Part shown: one piece after another, positions 23,465-32,089 of the stretch
Position numbering within the stretch: position 1 is the stretch's first letter
Layout of the letters: each line of letters starts with the position of its first letter
Assembly: GCA_964564735.1 (NCBI GenBank)
Contig: CAZMCH010000044.1
Coordinates: forward strand, 1 to 32,805
Direction: 5' to 3'
Origin: CAZMCH01 sp964564735
GTDB lineage: Bacteria; Poribacteria; DTPJ01
Length of the DNA: 32,805 nucleotides
The notes under the pieces: generated by a model
The model's database searches: none
The model's input: the letters and a program-made list of their open reading frames with translations, nothing else
Told to the model about the DNA's origin: nothing
Position numbers and translations under genes: made by a program

Positions 23465-24561
23465 GCCTATATGAGAAAAAGATAGAAAAAGATAGCTTTG
23501 ATTATCAGTTTTATAAATCTCTTGGATTTCCACCGATAAATATTAAAGCTAATGACAATCTTGTCTTGAGAGTTACTTTTGGTGATATGGAATTGATTGA
23601 TGGATTGTATCTATCACTACCTTTACAAGCAGAATTTCTATCAATAGAAGAAATCATAAAAAAATACGTGGTTTGTAATAGCATAAAAAAGAGACTAACG
23701 CTAAAAAAAAGTCTATCAAAATATCCAAATCCTGATCTTATAGACCTTGTTGATATGATATGTGATATTTATAGGCAAAAAAAGGCAGGAAAAATTAGCA
23801 TAAGATACCATATAAATAATGGCAAATCGGATGTCCAGCCGAATGAGATTGTATCTTATCATCAGCAAATCTGTATTGATGATAACAATATAAACTATAA
23901 ATTGATTGATATAGTCCTTGATATATCCAACGCTGTTGATCCATTCCATCTTATTAGTAAAGAGCAAAAAATCACAATGCTTGATAATTTTAGGCAGATA
24001 TTTATACTTTATATGGCAGATAAGTTTGGCTATTTTCCCGATCCAAAAGGCATTCCAGAATTATCTACTTTAATTGACGAAATTAACAAACAAGGCTTAA
24101 TTTATCATGATAATATAAAATACCTTTTATCTCCTAAAGGCGATAGTTTATTGAAAAGCATCGCAAATGAAGCGGAATTTTATATAAATAATTATGACAT
24201 ATATGGTGATGTATATATAAAAGGCTATACAAAGATAATGTTTTATACGGGCTATGGTGATAATATAATAGTGCCTGTGTTATTAGAAGAGGGCATTAAT
24301 CCATATAGAGCATTGTTTTTAGTTGCACTCTATTTGGGGAATTTGGACGAATTGGCATCTGATTTTGGTAAGTTATTTTTGAATGAAACATTTGAGGGAA
24401 TTTTCTCTTCTATATCTAGTTCGCCAGATAAAAAAGAAATTGGTTCTGATTTGCTAAATCGCATCATTGTTGAAGGAAAATCAAAGTTACTGGAAAGAAA
24501 CATTAGAGATAAAAAAATAGCAGACATTAGAAACATCAACAAACGTATGAGTTTGTTGTGA
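23461..24561 (+). CDS. Unknown protein coupled to the putative lipoprotein
   Basis: A protein of 366 aa starting with the 4-base ATGA overlap. It is rich in Lys, Ile, Asp and Asn with no signal peptide and no membrane segment, so probably cytoplasmic. An early strand-rich part (LVLRVTFGDMELIDGLYLSLPL) is followed by a helix-rich part with IRYHINNG, then YFPDPKGIPELSTLIDEI and a long C-terminal region ending in basic RNINKRMSLL. I see no known catalytic motif and do not recognise the family. Co-translation with the lipoprotein suggests a shared task at the envelope. The following acetyltransferase begins 17 bases later. Confidence 0.72.
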   Translation: MSLYEKKIEKDSFDYQFYKSLGFPPINIKANDNLVLRVTFGDMELIDGLYLSLPLQAEFLSIEEIIKKYVVCNSIKKRLTLKKSLSKYPNPDLIDLVDMICDIYRQKKAGKISIRYHINNGKSDVQPNEIVSYHQQICIDDNNINYKLIDIVLDISNAVDPFHLISKEQKITMLDNFRQIFILYMADKFGYFPDPKGIPELSTLIDEINKQGLIYHDNIKYLLSPKGDSLLKSIANEAEFYINNYDIYGDVYIKGYTKIMFYTGYGDNIIVPVLLEEGINPYRALFLVALYLGNLDELASDFGKLFLNETFEGIFSSISSSPDKKEIGSDLLNRIIVEGKSKLLERNIRDKKIADIRNINKRMSLL

Positions 24562-24578
24562 CATGGAGGATATTAATT

Positions 24579-25316
24579 GTGCCTATAGAATATATCAATG
24601 TCGTTGATCCAGATAGCGACTATGTGGCAAAATTCCATGACAATGTATTGGTAGAAGCTTTCCCAGATTTTTATGTCCGAGAGGATATACCTCTTTTACG
24701 AAAAAATCTTAAAGAAGGAACATGGTGCGATCATGGTGAAACATGCAGGTACCATCTTGTTGTTGCTAAAAAAGAGAATAATATTGTTGGAGGAGTATCA
24801 TTTTATTTCTTTTCATTTGGTGATTATGCGATTGGTATGGGTTCATATATTGGAGTAAAAAAAGAACATCGCAGGGGTGGAATTGGGATTAAGCTAATTG
24901 ATCTTCGGGATAAATTTATATTAAAAGATGCTCGAGAACTTGGACAATATACAAAGGGATTGATAATACAGGTAAATGATCCGAGTTTGATGAAGATAAA
25001 CGAAATAAGACGTGATTCAATGGACCCCTGGAAGCGAGAGATGTTCTGGCGCAGGCGAGGTTACAAAAAAATCGCCTTTGATTTTATACAACCTGCAATA
25101 AAACCTGAGTATCCTCCGATAGAATATTTATCACTTCATCTATATCCATATTCAAAAGAATGGAGCGATCTTCAAAAATTATCTAGAGATGAATTGAGTA
25201 ATATAATATATTGCTTTGTCCGATGCACGGGCACTGTTGGTCCATTGGAGACAGATCCTGCTTATATGCGTATGAAATCTGAATTGGCAGAACAAGATTT
25301 TTTTGCTGTTATATAA
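24579..25316 (+). CDS. GNAT-family N-acetyltransferase-like protein
   Basis: GTG 24579 is preferred (245 aa), as ggagga lies 8 bases before it; the upstream in-frame GTG 24558 has no ribosome site of its own and overlaps the previous stop. The acetyl-CoA site is visible as IGVKKEHRRGGIGIKLID, matching [QR]-x-x-G-x-[GA], at about residues 89-106. Preceding strands (YHLVVAKKENNIVGGVSFYFFSFG) fit the GNAT core, and MFWRRRGYKKI is the typical final part. The C-terminal 70 residues (PEYPPIEYLSLHLYPYS...) are an extra region. Family knowledge: it transfers an acyl group from CoA to an amine; the substrate is unknown. Confidence 0.75.
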   Translation: MPIEYINVVDPDSDYVAKFHDNVLVEAFPDFYVREDIPLLRKNLKEGTWCDHGETCRYHLVVAKKENNIVGGVSFYFFSFGDYAIGMGSYIGVKKEHRRGGIGIKLIDLRDKFILKDARELGQYTKGLIIQVNDPSLMKINEIRRDSMDPWKREMFWRRRGYKKIAFDFIQPAIKPEYPPIEYLSLHLYPYSKEWSDLQKLSRDELSNIIYCFVRCTGTVGPLETDPAYMRMKSELAEQDFFAVI

Positions 25317-25337
25317 TATAAACATTTGAGGTGATTC

Positions 25338-26186
25338 ATGAACGTTGTTGTAACTGGTGCGATGGGTGTTCTTGGTGGAGGTATCGTTAAGCTACTAAAA
25401 ACTGAAAGCGATTATAATGTAATTGCAACGGATATTATCAATGCTGATGGTATAATAGTAGCTGACCTTTGCAAGATAGATCAGGTGCAAAAGGTTGTTG
25501 ATGGTGCAGATGTTGTTATACACTGTGCTGCAATACATCCTTGGAAGCCATATACACCCGATCAATACCTTGATAATAATGTAAAAGCTTGCCATCATGT
25601 TTTTTCCGCATGTGTAAAAGCTGGTGTCAAAAGAGTTATTTATACTAGCAGTATAGCGGCGATCGGTATGCCTCCAGCATTTGTTCCTGCAAAAGAAAAT
25701 GATCCATCTATGCCAAGAGATTTATACGGTATGACAAAGCGTTTTGGTGAAAATCTCGCATGGATGTTTCATACTAATAGTGGAATGAATGTTGCCTGTC
25801 TGCGTCCACCGACATTTATACCAATAGATGATTTGAAGCTAGGATTAGGCTTGCTAGGTAGTTGGACACATCCCGATAATGTCATTGATGCTCATATATC
25901 AGCATTAAGAACCGAATTTACGGGATACCACGTTGTTACAATCGCAAATCTGACTCCATATTCCGCTGAAGATGCGGAGGAATTAAGGACAAATCCAGCT
26001 AGTGTTGTAGAAAGATATTACCCCGGTGCACCTGCTTTCTTTGAAGCAAATCGCATAAATATTGGTTCTATAACATGCTATTATGATATTTCCTATGCAA
26101 AGCAATTTATGAACTGGTCCCCAAAATTGACATTTCAAGAATGGTTTAATGAGCATAAAAAATTACAAAAAGAGGTGTATATATAG
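25338..26186 (+). CDS. NAD-dependent epimerase/dehydratase (extended SDR)
   Basis: A protein of 282 aa; gaggtg precedes the ATG. The nucleotide motif GAMGVLG is at residues 7-13, with the extended-SDR catalytic pair Y130 and K134 in DLYGMTK and the Ser in VIYTSSIAA (104-105). DADVVIHCAA and LRPPTFIP are also present in family form. Length is slightly below the usual 300-340. Family knowledge: epimerase, dehydratase or reductase on nucleotide sugars or on free sugars. In this catabolic setting a sugar dehydrogenase or lactone role is also possible. It is followed by a small gene two bases past its stop. Confidence 0.87.
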   Translation: MNVVVTGAMGVLGGGIVKLLKTESDYNVIATDIINADGIIVADLCKIDQVQKVVDGADVVIHCAAIHPWKPYTPDQYLDNNVKACHHVFSACVKAGVKRVIYTSSIAAIGMPPAFVPAKENDPSMPRDLYGMTKRFGENLAWMFHTNSGMNVACLRPPTFIPIDDLKLGLGLLGSWTHPDNVIDAHISALRTEFTGYHVVTIANLTPYSAEDAEELRTNPASVVERYYPGAPAFFEANRINIGSITCYYDISYAKQFMNWSPKLTFQEWFNEHKKLQKEVYI

Positions 26187-26188
26187 TA

Positions 26189-26377
26189 ATGAAGAAGACA
26201 AACATTGAGGAATTGGAAAAACAAATTGAACAATTACCACCAACAGAGCAATTAAAGCTAATTGCCCGTATATGCCAAAAGTTAAGCGGAACAGATATAT
26301 CTGTTTCAGAAGATTTTGGTATAGAAAAGCCAGATAAAAAGAGGGTTGCCAAATACTTATTAGAATATCCACAATAG
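26189..26377 (+). CDS. Small protein resembling type II antitoxin or similar regulatory proteins
   Basis: A protein of 62 aa beginning 2 bases after the epimerase stop; agagg lies 13 bases upstream, longer than ideal. The N-terminal helix IEELEKQIEQLPPTEQLKLI followed by ARICQKL is the recurrent LPPxEQLxLI pattern of short antitoxin-like proteins. The C-terminus KRVAKYLLEYPQ is basic. No toxin gene is adjacent: the next gene is a dehydrogenase 12 bases later. It could be an orphan antitoxin, a remnant, or unrelated. Coding is supported by its position, not by database evidence. Confidence 0.5.
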   Translation: MKKTNIEELEKQIEQLPPTEQLKLIARICQKLSGTDISVSEDFGIEKPDKKRVAKYLLEYPQ

Positions 26378-26389
26378 CGAGGAAATCAA

Positions 26390-27376
26390 ATGCCCAGATT
26401 TAAGGTAATTGTTACTGATTATGTCTTTGCCAATTTTGATATAGAGAAATCATTACTTTCAGAATGTGATGCAGAATTGCATGTCTATCAATGCAAAAGC
26501 GTTGATGAATTAACTCCACTTGCCATTGATGCTGATGTTATTCTCAACACATATTTAGGTTATCTTGATGATAAATTTATGTCATCATTGAACAAATGCA
26601 AAGCTATCATCCGTTATGGAATAGGGATTGATACTATTGATGTTGATTCTGCAACCAAATATGGAATAATGGTGGTAAACGTTCCTGATTATTGTATTGA
26701 GGAAGTTTCTGATCATGCTGTTGCTTATTTGTTGGCTTTAATTCGTAAGATCACAATTTCGGATCGTTATGTTCGTGAAGGTCATTGGGACTTAGGCTAT
26801 CTAAAACCATTACATAGAATCAAGGACTTAACTATTGGAATCGTTGGTATGGGGCGTATTGGGAGGCTATCAGCCAGCAAATTAAAGCCTTTTGGCGCAA
26901 AATTGATATTTTTTGATCCTTATGTAAAAGGAAATATCTCTTGTGAATATTTTGATGCAGAAAAAGTATCTCTTGAGGAACTTGTTAGCATATCAGACGC
27001 AATACTAATCCATGCCCCATCTAATAAAGAGACTTATCATCTTTTCAATAAAGAACTCTTTTTTCAAATGAAAAGAAAACCTTTGTTAATAAACTGTGCA
27101 AGAGGATCATTGATTAAGACTGATGATCTAGTTGATGCGTTGACGAATAATCAGATTTCTGGTGTTGCACTAGACGTAATTGAAGATGTTCCACCATTTG
27201 ATATAAATCATCCATTATGCCAATTTGATAATGTGATTATCACACCACACTCCGCTTGGTATTCTGAGGAATCAATAGTGAATCTTCAGAGATTAGCAAC
27301 AGAAGAGGTAGTGCGTGTCTTAAAAGGGGAACGACCAAAATCCCTAGTAAATCACGATGTTATTAAAGTTAAATAA
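26390..27376 (+). CDS. D-2-hydroxyacid dehydrogenase (CtBP/SerA-like)
   Basis: A protein of 328 aa; gagga precedes the ATG. Rossmann motif GMGRIG at residues 153-158, catalytic R238 (CARGS), E265 (LDVIED) and H287 (ITPHSAWYSEES) are all present. The N-terminal half has RYGIGIDTIDVDSA and VNVPDY, typical of the C-terminal-binding-protein-like branch. Family knowledge: NAD-dependent reduction or oxidation of a 2-keto or 2-hydroxy acid in the cytoplasm. A clear terminator at 27411-27447 ends this unit. The substrate may be a sugar acid produced by the neighbouring enzymes, which is inference. Confidence 0.9.
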   Translation: MPRFKVIVTDYVFANFDIEKSLLSECDAELHVYQCKSVDELTPLAIDADVILNTYLGYLDDKFMSSLNKCKAIIRYGIGIDTIDVDSATKYGIMVVNVPDYCIEEVSDHAVAYLLALIRKITISDRYVREGHWDLGYLKPLHRIKDLTIGIVGMGRIGRLSASKLKPFGAKLIFFDPYVKGNISCEYFDAEKVSLEELVSISDAILIHAPSNKETYHLFNKELFFQMKRKPLLINCARGSLIKTDDLVDALTNNQISGVALDVIEDVPPFDINHPLCQFDNVIITPHSAWYSEESIVNLQRLATEEVVRVLKGERPKSLVNHDVIKVK

Positions 27377-27410
27377 TGCTTTATTATTGGGAATTTTTGT
27401 ATAGATAGTC

Positions 27411-27447
27411 AAAGGGTGAATTTTGATCGTTCGCCCTTTATTTTTTA
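27411..27447 (+). terminator. Rho-independent terminator after the D-2-hydroxyacid dehydrogenase gene
   Basis: Stem aaagggtgaa (27411-27420) with ttcgcccttt (27430-27439), 10 pairs including one G-T wobble, a 9-base loop, then a T-rich tail (attttttat). It separates the 22622-27376 unit from the next one. Confidence 0.85.
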
Positions 27448-27493
27448 TATAATATAGATGCTCTTTATTGTTGATTTTTGGAACTATTTTGTA

Positions 27494-27522
27494 TTGAGAT
27501 TAATCTGAATAGGTGGTATATT
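27494..27522 (+). promoter_or_regulatory. Probable sigma70-type promoter for the membrane-protein/C69/URO-D/cupin unit
   Basis: TTGAGA (27494-27499) and TATATT (27517-27522) are separated by 17 bases, about 68 bases before ATG 27590 and just after the terminator at 27411-27447. Confidence 0.5.
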
Positions 27523-27589
27523 ATTAAATTAAATTTAGGGGGGAGAAAGATTGAGAATTTAGGTAAATATGTAAAAAGTGGAGAGATGT

Positions 27590-28363
27590 ATGTCAAAAGT
27601 GTTTCTATTCATGGTATTTGTGTATTTACTTGAAATCATAAATCGCATAAGCGCTTTCAAAATGCCTTCTTCAAAACTTATATGGCTTGCTGGTGGAGCT
27701 TTGTGCATTGCAGTTTGCCTTATGTGGTGTTGGATTTCCAGTAAACGACAAAGACGTAATTCATTTGTTATGATAATAGGACTTGAATTATTCTTCATTG
27801 GAACATCATTGCTAGGGTTCGGAATAGCTTATATTTTTATCCCTGAAAAGAATGTCTATTCCTCTATTGCTATTTGGCCTATTGGTATTTTTATCGATTC
27901 TGCTCTGGCATATTTTCGGCTTTTTATAGATTATGTTGGATTACAGTTAATTCCATTAACAATAATGATCTGTATCCCTGTTATTGGCTGTTCAATGATC
28001 CTATTGAGTTATCCCTTGTGTTTTGAAATTGAGACACAATATTGGCCTCGTATAGCGGTGGCTTGTTCTGTTTATGCAATAGCGAATGTTTTGGATTACC
28101 TTATGACAATAAATGGTATTATGTCAAATATATCAAGAGAAGGAAATCCGTTAGTCCAAAAATATATAGATCGTTTCGGCTTGCTTACAGGTGTTTTTCT
28201 CCATAAATTGATAATGTTTATTATCATAACAACTGGGGTAATAATTCTTAGTTATAGATATTCTCACGACCACAAAAATATTGTTATACCTGAGAGTATC
28301 TTATATTGGGGAAGTGCCATCACTTTAATCGCTGTGGCTTTATGGCTTAAATTATTTGGGTAA
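27590..28363 (+). CDS. Polytopic membrane protein, C-terminus DUF5658-like
   Basis: ATG 27590 is preferred over GTG 27578, because the gtggag ribosome site lies between them; 257 aa. It has about seven hydrophobic segments. Near the end, NVLDYLMTINGI followed by EGNPLVQKY and LLTGVFLHKLIMF gives the N-x-x-D...G...NPL...K pattern of the DUF5658-type domain. The N-terminal part (LEIINRISAFKM, LMWCWISSKRQRRN) has no recognised domain. Function unknown. It is the first gene of the last unit in the window, followed after 91 bases by the C69 dipeptidase with a palindrome between. Confidence 0.7.
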   Translation: MSKVFLFMVFVYLLEIINRISAFKMPSSKLIWLAGGALCIAVCLMWCWISSKRQRRNSFVMIIGLELFFIGTSLLGFGIAYIFIPEKNVYSSIAIWPIGIFIDSALAYFRLFIDYVGLQLIPLTIMICIPVIGCSMILLSYPLCFEIETQYWPRIAVACSVYAIANVLDYLMTINGIMSNISREGNPLVQKYIDRFGLLTGVFLHKLIMFIIITTGVIILSYRYSHDHKNIVIPESILYWGSAITLIAVALWLKLFG

Positions 28364-28408
28364 GAGATGGTATTTACATACTCAGAAATTTTCAAGAAAG
28401 GAGTCGTT

Positions 28409-28439
28409 ATATTAAAAAGATATAATATCTTTTTAATAT
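28409..28439. promoter_or_regulatory. 31-base perfect palindrome in the leader of the C69 dipeptidase gene
   Basis: Arms atattaaaaagatat (28409-28423) and atatctttttaatat (28425-28439) are exact complements around a single base. A ribosome site, aaaggag (28397-28403), is upstream of it and the start codon is at 28455. It could be a protein-binding operator or a stem-loop affecting translation; no T-run follows, so not a classical terminator. Confidence 0.7.
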
Positions 28440-28454
28440 ACAATTATTTCTATT

Positions 28455-29897
28455 ATGACAATGATTTTCGTTTTGCTATTTCTATTGATTTTGGCTATTC
28501 CTGCATTTTCTACTTTGGGTTGCTTTGCTGTTGTTGTCGGGAAAAAAGCGTCTTATGATGGTTCTGTGATTTTTGGTCATAATGAACAGGATGGAGGGGA
28601 AAGAATCCTTAATTTTCGCAAAATACCACGAATAGAACACGATCCTGACGAGGTAGTTACACTTGTTAAGGGTGGAATTCTGGCAGAAGTGCCAAAAACA
28701 TACTCTTTTATTTGGTCAGAAAATCCCGGTCTTGAATTTAGTGATGTCTATATTAACGAATGGGGAGTCGCAGTTGGTAGCGATGGCTGTGGAACAAAAG
28801 AAGATTCCTATGATGACTTGGTAGCACGTGGGGATATTACTGACGGCGGAATAGGCTATCTTCTCAGAAGGCTAATTGTCCAAAGAGCCAAAACATCAAG
28901 AGAAGGCATCCATATTGCAGGAGAATTGCTTAATCGTTTTGGATATACTGATTCAGGGCGTTCTCTTGTTGTTGCTGACCCTAATGAAGCATGGATATTA
29001 TCCATCATCAGAGGCAAACACTGGCTTGCAAAGAGAGTTCCTGATGATGAGGTTGTAATTTTGCCGAATGTGCATATAATAACTGATGTTAATCTTGATG
29101 ATACAGATAACTTCATCGGTTCACCTGACATCATTGATTATGCCATAAAAAGAGGATGGTATGACCCATCAAGTGGAAAGCCATTTAGCTTTAGGGACGC
29201 ATATAATCCACCGAATCCAGTTCTTTGGGACCCTCGTCAATGGAGAGGACAAAGCCTTGTCACTGAGCGAACAAATGATATACCAGAAACAGAACAGCTT
29301 CCATTTTCCGTCAAGCCTAATAACAAAATGAATATTAAGGATGTAATCACAATTCTACGCTATCACGGTGAAATAGGCTCTTTATGCGCTCCTCCAACCC
29401 TTGAGGGTGCAGTATTTCAGCTAAGGAATTGGCTTCCACCTGAGGTTGGTTGCGTTGACTGGCGGACATCTGCCGAACCATGCACAAGCGTTTTAGTTCC
29501 CTGGTATCTTGGCATATCGGGTGTTCCAGAATCTTATCATAAGTCAGTTTCTATTGATAAGCAGTTGACCATCGAACATCATTTCAACCCGCCAGAGGGA
29601 ACATTTGACTATGATCCGAACCATACTTGGTGGACTTTCAAGAGACTGCAGGATTTAATAAATAGCGACTACCAAAATCTCATATCAAAGGCAAGGGAAG
29701 TTTGGGACGAGTTTGAGGAGAAACTATTTGATGAGCAAGCATTTATTGAGGTTAATGCCTTAAAGCTATTATCAAAAGACAGGGAATTAGCTATATCAGA
29801 CTTAACCAAGTATTCATGGGAAATATCTGATAAAGCTATTGAGATGGCCAATAGCATGTTTGAGGATATGAGCAAGGAGACAAAGCATGTCATATAA
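28455..29897 (+). CDS. Secreted C69-family dipeptidase
   Basis: A protein of 480 aa. Residues 1-22 form a signal peptide (FVLLFLLILAIPAFSTLG) directly before Cys23, the N-terminal nucleophile expected in this Ntn-hydrolase family (GCFAVVVGKKASYDGSVIFGHNEQD). Further C69 features are VYINEWGVAVGSDGCGTKE, GGIGYLLRRLIVQRAKTSREGI, GRSLVVADPNEAWIL and the C-terminal EPCTSVLVPWYLGISGVP. Family knowledge: it cleaves dipeptides or other amide bonds, and maturation exposes the Cys. The start lacks a good ribosome site, as the palindrome sits between it and aaaggag. The gene overlaps the next by 11 bases. Confidence 0.87.
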   Translation: MTMIFVLLFLLILAIPAFSTLGCFAVVVGKKASYDGSVIFGHNEQDGGERILNFRKIPRIEHDPDEVVTLVKGGILAEVPKTYSFIWSENPGLEFSDVYINEWGVAVGSDGCGTKEDSYDDLVARGDITDGGIGYLLRRLIVQRAKTSREGIHIAGELLNRFGYTDSGRSLVVADPNEAWILSIIRGKHWLAKRVPDDEVVILPNVHIITDVNLDDTDNFIGSPDIIDYAIKRGWYDPSSGKPFSFRDAYNPPNPVLWDPRQWRGQSLVTERTNDIPETEQLPFSVKPNNKMNIKDVITILRYHGEIGSLCAPPTLEGAVFQLRNWLPPEVGCVDWRTSAEPCTSVLVPWYLGISGVPESYHKSVSIDKQLTIEHHFNPPEGTFDYDPNHTWWTFKRLQDLINSDYQNLISKAREVWDEFEEKLFDEQAFIEVNALKLLSKDRELAISDLTKYSWEISDKAIEMANSMFEDMSKETKHVI

Positions 29898-30945
29898 AGA
29901 CGGATGGTCAGCGGTTAACCTTGAGATGCCTTCTCGTGTGCCAAGAGTAGAGTTTGATGCAGAAAGGCATTGGGAATTAGTAAAGGCTGTTACTGGTATT
30001 GATGTTAATTTTAAAAGCCCCGATCTAATCAGATGGGAAGCGACAAAGGCTTTTATAAGCGCATGGGATTATGACATAATGCTGACTCCTCTTATAGGTC
30101 ATGGCGAATTGGGCGCAAAGCAAACTTCTATGGGACATGCCGAATATGCAGATGGCGGGGTTGATTACAATACAAATATATATTGCCCATTTAAAGAATC
30201 AGAGGAAGTTTTCTCTTTTGATATATGGGAAAATTGTGGAAAAAAAGATAAAAAAGAGCTAATAAATCGCTTCAATGACCATTATCGGAATATGCGTCAA
30301 ACATTTCCCGAACTTGTATGTATGACTGGAACATATACAACGCTTTTTTCAGGGCTTATAGCGATATTTGGCTGGGATATGCTGTTGACTGCTGGTGGAA
30401 TTGATCCCATCAGGTTTGGTGAGGTCGCTAATCGGTATGCAGAATGGATGCAACAATATTATGATGCCCTTGCTGAAAGTGAAACACCTGTTGTTTATTC
30501 GCATGACGATATTGTCTGGACAAGCGGGGCGGTGTTTCATCCAGAATGGTATCGCAAATATATTTTTCCGAACTACAAAAAACTATATGCGCCTTTGGTA
30601 GAGGCTGGCAAAAAGATTATCTTTGTCGCTGACGGCAACTATACCGAGTTTATAGATGACATAGCAAGAACAGGTGCAAAGGGCTTTTTCTTTGAACCAT
30701 TAACCGACCTGAAATATATAACAGAACATTACGGACAAACACATATCATCATCGGAAATGTTGACACAAGGATACTGTTAATGGGAAAAAAGAAAGATAT
30801 ACGCATAGAAGTAGAAAGGTGCATGTCGCTTGGAAAAAAATGTCCGGGTTATTTTATGGGCGTTACGAATATGATTCCAGCAAATACACCTGTTGAAAAT
30901 GCCTTATATTATAATGAAGTATATGAGGAATTAAGCCGAAGATAA
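29887..30945 (+). CDS. URO-D-fold protein lacking the zinc motif, first of tandem pair
   Basis: A protein of 352 aa; aaggag precedes the ATG, which overlaps the dipeptidase stop. The fold is seen from the barrel strands VVYSHDDIVWTSG, FPNYKKLYAPLVEAGKKIIFVADGNYTEFIDDIA and IIIGNVDTRILLMG, and CPGYFMGVTNMIPANTPVENAL at the end. The HxCG zinc motif is replaced by VADGN (247-251), and the third Cys position is Met or Gly (YFMGV). Family knowledge: related uncharacterised URO-D proteins are common in uncultured bacteria. Without zinc ligands, MtaA-type thiol activation is unlikely, so another chemistry or a regulatory role is expected. Confidence 0.78.
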   Translation: MSYKDGWSAVNLEMPSRVPRVEFDAERHWELVKAVTGIDVNFKSPDLIRWEATKAFISAWDYDIMLTPLIGHGELGAKQTSMGHAEYADGGVDYNTNIYCPFKESEEVFSFDIWENCGKKDKKELINRFNDHYRNMRQTFPELVCMTGTYTTLFSGLIAIFGWDMLLTAGGIDPIRFGEVANRYAEWMQQYYDALAESETPVVYSHDDIVWTSGAVFHPEWYRKYIFPNYKKLYAPLVEAGKKIIFVADGNYTEFIDDIARTGAKGFFFEPLTDLKYITEHYGQTHIIIGNVDTRILLMGKKKDIRIEVERCMSLGKKCPGYFMGVTNMIPANTPVENALYYNEVYEELSRR

Positions 30946-30965
30946 ATATAAATGGAGGCAAATAT

Positions 30966-32054
30966 ATGTCTGAAAAACAGATAACAATGAATTCAAGAGA
31001 AAGATTCTTAGCGACTATGCGATATGAACCAAGAGATCGTGCGCCGTTTCATGGAGCTGGTGGTTGGCCTGAAACAATTGATCGCTGGAAAAAGGAAGGT
31101 TTTGACCCGAATAAGCATTATTTCACAACAGATCGTTGGGTTTGGTTTGGCGGATGGTTTTTTCCAAATCCACCTTTTCAGCGTGTGGTTGTAGAGGAAG
31201 ATGAGGAAACAATCTCATATATCAACCACGAAGGTATTTTGATGCGAGAGCTAAAGAACTATCCTCATTCTTCGATGCCAAAGTTCGTTAGATTCCCTGT
31301 TGAGACTCGTGAAGATTTTAGAAAATTCTGGAAAGAACGTATGCAACCAAATATGGATGCACGTATTGGCGCTGATTGGAAGGAAAAACTTTCTGCATAC
31401 AAAAATCGTGATTATCCTTTGGTTATCATATCAGATCGTTGGGGCGGATTCTTTGGACCAATACGAAATATGACAGGCGTTGAAAAACTATGTATGTTGT
31501 TCTATGATGATCCTGCATTTGTTGAGGAAATGATGGACGCAAATGCCGACTTTATTATAGCGATGATGGATAAGATACTTGATTGCACAGATATTGACGT
31601 TTATGGTTTCTGGGAAGATATGGCTTTCAAAACGGGACCCTTATTGGGACCTGAACTTGCAAGAAAATATATGCTTCCAAGATATAGGCGTGTTGTTGAT
31701 TTCCTTAATTCAAGAGGCGTGGAGTTCATCACCCTAGATAGCGATGGTGATATTTCAAAATTGATACCTGTATGGATAGATTCTGGAATCAATATATTGT
31801 ATCCATTTGAGGTTCAAGCAGGTATGGATGTTATAAAGGTTCGCAAAGAGTATGGTCGTGAATTGCGTATAATGGGCGGTTTTGATAAACGAACACTTGC
31901 TTGGGGACCAGATGCAATTGATAAAGAAATAAAACGCGTTGCACCATTGGTTCAAGAAGGCGGATATATCCCTTATCCAGACCATAGCTTACCACCAGAT
32001 GTTTCATTCCCCAATTATTGTTATTATATGGAGAATATTCAGACAATCTTGTAA
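30966..32054 (+). CDS. URO-D-fold protein lacking the zinc motif, second of tandem pair
   Basis: A protein of 362 aa; ggagg precedes the ATG, 20 bases after the previous gene. It opens MNSRERFLATMRYEPRDRAP, the typical URO-D-branch start. In the zinc position it reads TLDSDGD (256-262), with Asp for both His and Cys. IMGGFDKRTLA and GGYIPYPDHSLPPDVSFPNYCYYMENI follow, where Pro-Tyr replaces the third Cys. The two tandem proteins are clearly different from one another, so not a recent duplication. Context: dipeptidase upstream, bicupin downstream, all in one direction, suggesting a single small-molecule pathway. Confidence 0.8.
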   Translation: MSEKQITMNSRERFLATMRYEPRDRAPFHGAGGWPETIDRWKKEGFDPNKHYFTTDRWVWFGGWFFPNPPFQRVVVEEDEETISYINHEGILMRELKNYPHSSMPKFVRFPVETREDFRKFWKERMQPNMDARIGADWKEKLSAYKNRDYPLVIISDRWGGFFGPIRNMTGVEKLCMLFYDDPAFVEEMMDANADFIIAMMDKILDCTDIDVYGFWEDMAFKTGPLLGPELARKYMLPRYRRVVDFLNSRGVEFITLDSDGDISKLIPVWIDSGINILYPFEVQAGMDVIKVRKEYGRELRIMGGFDKRTLAWGPDAIDKEIKRVAPLVQEGGYIPYPDHSLPPDVSFPNYCYYMENIQTIL

Positions 32055-32089
32055 GTCAGGTTTTGATATAATCAAAAAGGAGCAAATCA

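Noticed and set aside
28367..28558. 63-aa ORF spanning the palindrome and the dipeptidase start
   Set aside because: It overlaps the C69 coding start in another frame, has low-complexity Phe/Tyr/Cys content and only the palindrome gives it length.
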